The notes under the pieces: generated by a model | What the model was told of the DNA's origin: nothing | Database searches by the model: none | Seen by the model: the letters and a program-made list of their open reading frames with translations, nothing else | Part shown: positions 21,035-26,026 of the stretch, piece after piece | How the letters are laid out: each line of letters begins with the position of its first letter | Numbering within the stretch: the first letter of the stretch is position 1 | Position numbers and translations under genes: made by a program | Origin: Setaria digitata | Lineage: Eukaryota > Nematoda > Chromadorea > Rhabditida > Setariidae | Direction of reading: 5' to 3' | Assembly: GCA_003640385.1 (NCBI GenBank) | Contig: RCAB01000692.1 | Coordinates: 1 to 26,026, forward strand | Length of the DNA: 26,026 bases

Positions 21035-23482
21035 TATATCTCAGACAACTCAAACTATCCTCTTTAATTAACAAACAATGATGCATTAAAATAATTCTAT
21101 TGATAATTCAATCAAATGCTGCCATTCATACCATTGCAACCTTTGACCCGACACGCTATCATTTATTTCTAAAGATAATTACAATTATATAAAACGGAAT
21201 TTAGTCATGTAAATATCATTGTTAAGTTCGTAACGAAATAGAAATGTCTTATAAACGAATTAAATTCAAATAATTCTATCCTCCGACAAGTTCTCAGTCT
21301 TGCGAGATATCTCTAAGTTATGTCTTCCATCACGCAACCCTTCATCATCAGCTAACTTTCATACACACATACACCTCTTTTCCATATGAATACAATTGCT
21401 TTCTGCAATATCATTTTATATTTTCAAATTATATGTGCTCCATGATTGAGTGAACTAAATATGCTTAAAAATTGGTGTTACTTCAGTTCGCGTCACTGAT
21501 AATATCGCTGATAAGATAAGGGTAAAAAAGCTTTACTTCTTAAATTAAAATTCTGCGTTCATATTTGGTTTCTCGCTTTTGATAAAGCTACTCGTTGGAA
21601 CTAAATAGTTTTATGTTGCAGTTCAGTGACTATATTTAAATTTCATTTTATATTCCAAATTAAAATCCAAGTTCTGTGTTCAAATTAATCATCTTGTTCT
21701 ACTTCTTTTTTTTTTTCAGTACAAAAATTTTTATAAAAAGAGGAATGATGACTGTACAAAATAAACACAACTGGGTTAGAAAGATTTTTGGAGTTAACAA
21801 ATTCCAATAAATGAGAATTAATCAGTTCGTTATCAGTAAACGTGAGCAAATGATGATTAAATAGCTTTTCCAGCCTTCTTCTTTGCATTTAATGATGAAA
21901 GTATTATGCCAATGGCCTATCAAAGCATATTGTATAAATGGTTGGAAGTCGATGCCCATCTTGTTAATGCACACCATGAAGATTAATCGACATCAGATAC
22001 TGCTGCTTTTTCTCCAATGAGATAAAAGCCATTAAGTCTTGGCCAAGTGGCTTCATTGGCTTTCATATTTCGGTACATTTCCTATAGTCCACTTCTTTTC
22101 ATTGAATTTGTCCAACAGTTGTTGGTTGAGGAAATTATTCATGCTAAAAGCAGTGACAGGTTAATGATAACTCTAGTATACTTAGTGGCATCTTATTATT
22201 AAGAATATAATTTATCTGAGTCTAGCTAACCTCGGCTGCAATACTTCATATACTTAATCAGGATGAGCTACCGAATGGGCAGTACTGAATGATAAAATAC
22301 AAACCCGGATGAGAATGTATTTTACTTCACATGTATTAAAACAGCAAAACAACTACCTCGCTTGATTATTGTTTGTTTATGATTAATTAATTCAAAGAAA
22401 CAACAGCTAGTAGCGATAATTATAATGATCATCACCAATGTGAATCGCTGAATCAGTTGTAGTAATAAATGAGCAAATAAATAATGGTAAAATAACAAAT
22501 GACAATAATAATAGTAATAAATGAGTAATAATGGGACAAAGTAGGAGAGGAGGAAACATCAGCAACGGGCTTATTAAGAAACGGGTCACGAACTTTCAAT
22601 GTTTATTAAGATAAAGTTGTACTCATTAATTATTGGAGCATAGTCAGCTGTAGTAAATGATTAATAATATAGAACAATGTGAAATTAGCTAAAGAAATTC
22701 ATCTCAATAATTCGTTTCCATTCCATACTTTTTTTATTAAATTTTGAAAATTTTATGGAAGAGGGAAGTAAATGAACTAATTTCTGCAGCTTAATTGCCA
22801 GTAGCAACTTTTTCTTAATTTAAGACTGGCAGTAAACGGTTTATCTCAACTCTATTATGAGTGAAAGCTTTCCTTCCCTTTTTCAAACATGAATTCTTTG
22901 ATATGCAAATTTTGGTAGTGAGCAGAACGGAATGATATCCCGACTGACCGATTCCCTTTTAAAAAAATTTAATCGGATCAAATTTTACAGCCGAAAATGT
23001 GACTCATAAACAAACAAATATATTTCGTAACGGGCAGTTTTGGTGTGGTCATTCACTCGGGTAGCGGCTCATTAGTAACGAGTCAAAGGTCAGTTTCTTT
23101 CTGTTTTTTAGGTATTTCAAGGAATACATCAGTATGACCAATAGTTTTATGACAAGATCCATTTAATAACATATTTGCTACAATTTTACCAATTCAGCAT
23201 GATTACATAAAATTAATTAAACAATCGTAAAGTGTCGTTTATACGAATGACGTCACTAACAACTGAGTGTATGAATAAGCTAAATAATTATTTTTTCCTT
23301 AAATTTATTACTCAAAATTGAAATACAGTTAGGGCAATTTCATAAATTTCGTTCGGGCTAAATCTCTATCTTCTTTCTTTTCAATCATTGCACAATACTG
23401 CAAGTATTTTGTGTTCTCAAAAATTTGTCTCATTATCACATATCATTTTAATTGATAAAAGAATACTTTTAACAGAAGAGAT
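17100..23482. other. AT-rich non-coding region
   Basis: More than 6 kb without a supportable gene. Contains poly-A/T runs (19663-19673, 19750-19766, 21706-21716), an alternating TATA-like stretch at about 18340-18380, and microsatellites. A minus-strand frame at 19703-20002 has a less AT-rich core (SNNNLRSLNPILKITGVRSG) that might be an isolated exon or fossil, but no splice context confirms it. Confidence 0.4.
21005..21040. repeat. Compound microsatellite (TATC)n(TA)n
   Basis: About four TATC units run directly into about nine TA units, ending at TATC. A simple-sequence repeat likely to vary in length between individuals. Confidence 0.9.
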
Positions 23483-23594
23483 GTTCGGGAAATTATTTAA
23501 ATCTATTTAAATTCTCTTTATATTGTAATAAGCATTNAGAGTTCGGGAAATTATTTAAATCTATTTAAATTCTCTTTATATTGTAATAAGCATT
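23483..23594. repeat. 54-base direct duplication flanking an N
   Basis: Bases 23483-23536 and 23541-23594 are identical over 54 positions, beginning GTTCGGGAAATT and ending AATAAGCATT. Between them is NAGA, with the only ambiguous base of the window at 23537. The arrangement is what results when two contig ends that overlap are joined through a gap character without merging. Confidence 0.9.
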
Positions 23595-25976
23595 AAAAAA
23601 AAGTGTGGCGGCTGTTTTGACGATATTATAAACATATTTCTGTATAGTTTTACTAGCTAATTTTCTCACATGTCACAATATCAGTATATTCTATTATCAG
23701 TGCAGTGCATCATATTTGTTGATAACTTCACATTATCATATCCATTTTGGCTTATATCTTAAAAAAAAAAAATTTGCTGCAATTTATTTGTAAAATTTTT
23801 CTTTTGCTTTGCTCTATTTCATTCCCAATCAAAATTATTTTTTTTTTTGTCTGAAATTATGAAATATTAAAGTGAGATGAAATTTCTGCATAATCGATAC
23901 ATCAATCGCAAAAATTACGCGTCGTCTTCAACTAAAAAATTGTACTTGCCAATAAAACACCTCTTCTAACTGATGGCTTAGAGCTTAAGGCTTAAGGCTT
24001 AGGACTGCCCTGTGCTAACCCTATCCTGACTTAATGGCACCATAACAACGAGTTTTCGCTCTCTCACTTTTCAGTCTATTCCTCTCTTTCCCAAAGAAGT
24101 GCTTGATTCGCTTTCCCATTTTCTCGTTACATCATCATTCTTTAAAAAACAAAATTGTTCCAACTTATTAAAATTTGTTTTGCTTTTTATGGTATTTTGT
24201 GAATTTAGCCAATTAAAGTCGAGAAAAATGACACTTTTTGGTTTCGACACTACTTCTAGTCATGTCACCTATTTTATTGATTAACAGAAATTGACCAACC
24301 ATATGTCGAAAGTTTAATTTCAGCACCAAAATGCGTCAACAAAAACTATTTCAAGTCCATTTATTTCCTGCACTCGGTCATCTTTAAGTAATTTATTTTT
24401 TTCCTTAAGGAAGAAAATTTAACAAGCCGAAGTATGAGATGAAAGTTTCTAGTTCTGAATTAATCATTTCTTGACATCTGTTTTGCGATACTTTGAAACT
24501 TCACTAATTCTCTTACTTTTATTACTAGATAAAATATTCGGTTCGAAATTTTCTAAAAATATCAGTGCTTCAGACTGAACGCCCTTATAATTAATATGTA
24601 ATTTTATTTCACCTATTATAATATCCATTCCTTTATTGCTTCTTTATGAAAAAAATAACTTAATGAATTGAAAATAATTCTGTCTATTAAGCATTTTTTT
24701 TCCAAACTGCTAATAAAAATGTCAGATTTTTTAAAATATTAAGTGCTATGGGTGCTATGCGGTGCATTGCTCTTAACAACCTATTTTATTCATATTTTTG
24801 TTGAATGTACTTTAACTTTACTATTTATATGATAAGAAAAAATAAGCGAAGAAATAAAAGAGAGATAGTAAACACAAACACTCCCTTAATCAATATCTTT
24901 TCTCTCCATATTTTTATTTGTTTACTAAAATAAATAAATATTATTGTAATATTAAATGAATCATATCAAAATAATCATCCATCTATTGACTGCTACGAGC
25001 TGCAACAAATATACTTCAATTCGTTAATATTATTTTTCATTCCTCCTCTATTTGTTATCGAATTGAAAATATTTTGTTACCTATTTGTAAAGTAACAGCG
25101 AATTATGCTTAGTTCATTCTTTCACTGGTAGAAATTTGATAATAAATAATTTGTTAGTTTCCAATTTCAACAAATAATTTAGGAATTCAATATCAAAGAG
25201 AAATAATTACGACGCGATAAATTTCATTTGCAATTTGTTGAACATTCAGTGAAGCATTCAGTGAATTTCAAAAAAAAAGAGGCTATAACCAATGCTTTTC
25301 ATATTTTATGTGTTTTTTCGCAATTTCATCCAGAAATTTAAAAAATTTATTGCTATCTTTTTGACAGTTAAAATGAAACAATTTTTGAAATGCAGCGAAT
25401 AAGCAATCAAATGTTAAATATTTTGAACATAATGAATGCTTTCTTTCTAACTTATACTAAGTGCTTATTTCAAAGGAATAGCTTTTGACACGTTTTAAAT
25501 CTAAGTGTAAAAGATATGAAATTCTTCGAGAACTTCCGAAGAAGGAGAAAACAAATGCAAAAATATGATGCTAGTCGAGAACATATGAATTCTCGAATGA
25601 GGAATTATGAACTTTTTAAATTTCGTCTTAAATTGATCTGCTACACAAGAACTTGAATGAGTAAACTTTATGTTATTCTATGCTACTTACGTCTGAAAAA
25701 TTAAGATTCGTTTGAAGTTAATTATTGAAAAGATAAACATAATATTAATTTTGCTGCAAAGGATAAAGCTCTTTTTTTTCGACTCCAATTATGTTATAAT
25801 GAAAATTGAAAATTCATAAAGACATTCGATTTGTCAAAAAAGCATGAAAGAAATAGGCAGGGCATTAATTATTCACTAAATTGATTATCTACAAAAAATT
25901 TTGAGAATAATAAAATGGTTTCATTTGTTATATGCAAAACAAATGCGTTAGAAATTTTTCGAAATACATAAATTTA
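23595..25976. other. AT-rich non-coding region
   Basis: About 2.4 kb with poly-A/T runs (23760-23772, 23838-23848) and no supportable exon. Open frames here (for example 24099-24284 on the plus strand) are rich in Phe, Leu, Ser and Lys, as expected from AT-rich non-coding DNA. Confidence 0.45.
23975..24004. repeat. Degenerate telomere-like repeat (TTAAGGC/TTAGGC)
   Basis: The plus strand reads GGCTTAGAGCTTAAGGCTTA then AGGCTTAGG, about four units related to TTAGGC, the nematode telomeric unit, most as TTAAGGC. Very short and imperfect, so it could be chance. Confidence 0.4.
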
Positions 25977-26026
25977 TTGTTATTATTATTATTGTTATTA
26001 TTATTATTGTTATTATTATTATTGTT
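25977..26026. repeat. 15-base tandem repeat of (TTA)n with periodic G, running off the window
   Basis: The 15-base unit TATTATTATTATTGT is repeated at least three times without error and continues to the last base, so total length is unknown. It is a higher-order form of a TTA trinucleotide repeat with a G every fifth triplet. Confidence 0.9.

Noticed and set aside
1..26026. CRISPR arrays, rRNA genes, bacterial operons or intact mobile elements
   Set aside because: No spaced repeats, rRNA signatures, complete transposase or LTR/TIR pairs were seen; the sequence is an ordinary eukaryotic nuclear locus.

Overview
This window is nuclear DNA from a nematode, most likely a filarial or other spirurid worm. 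The evidence is the high A+T content, short GT-AG introns, tiny 24-36 base exons, start codons sitting a few bases behind a splice acceptor (as expected for spliced-leader trans-splicing), and proteins that look like divergent nematode versions of conserved eukaryotic genes. No single uninterrupted reading frame represents a whole gene. The gene models were assembled by hand from splice sites, matching intron phases and remembered protein families, with no database search.

The left 14.2 kb carries five genes, all on the minus strand, so they read from high to low coordinates. They are: an ACOT9-type mitochondrial acyl-CoA thioesterase (9841-14211, 12 coding exons, 414 aa); three small two-pass proteins of the HIG1 / hypoxia-induced-gene-1 type (7865-8433, 5359-6594 and 3360-3962); and RNA polymerase II subunit RPB4 (985-2699, 5 exons, 138 aa). 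The three HIG1-like genes share an intron at the same place and phase, and two share an exon of exactly 137 bases, so they look like old tandem duplicates. HIG1 proteins act in the mitochondrial inner membrane on respiratory complexes, and ACOT9 acts in mitochondria, so four of the five genes are probably mitochondrial in function. RPB4 is nuclear.

The gaps between these genes are 0.7 to 1.4 kb and contain low-complexity sequence, a 16-base minisatellite upstream of one HIG1-like gene, and a possible decayed fourth HIG1 fragment. An intron of the thioesterase gene holds a tRNA-like element with a perfect T arm.

The right 12 kb (14.2-26.0 kb) has no gene I can establish. It contains a 28-base tandem repeat, a GC-richer block at about 15.9-16.4 kb ending in a possible plus-strand signal-peptide exon (16345-16413), a few protein-like but broken reading frames, microsatellites, a telomere-like TTAAGGC stretch, and a 54-base duplication around an N that is probably an assembly join. 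It may be intergenic or a very long first intron.
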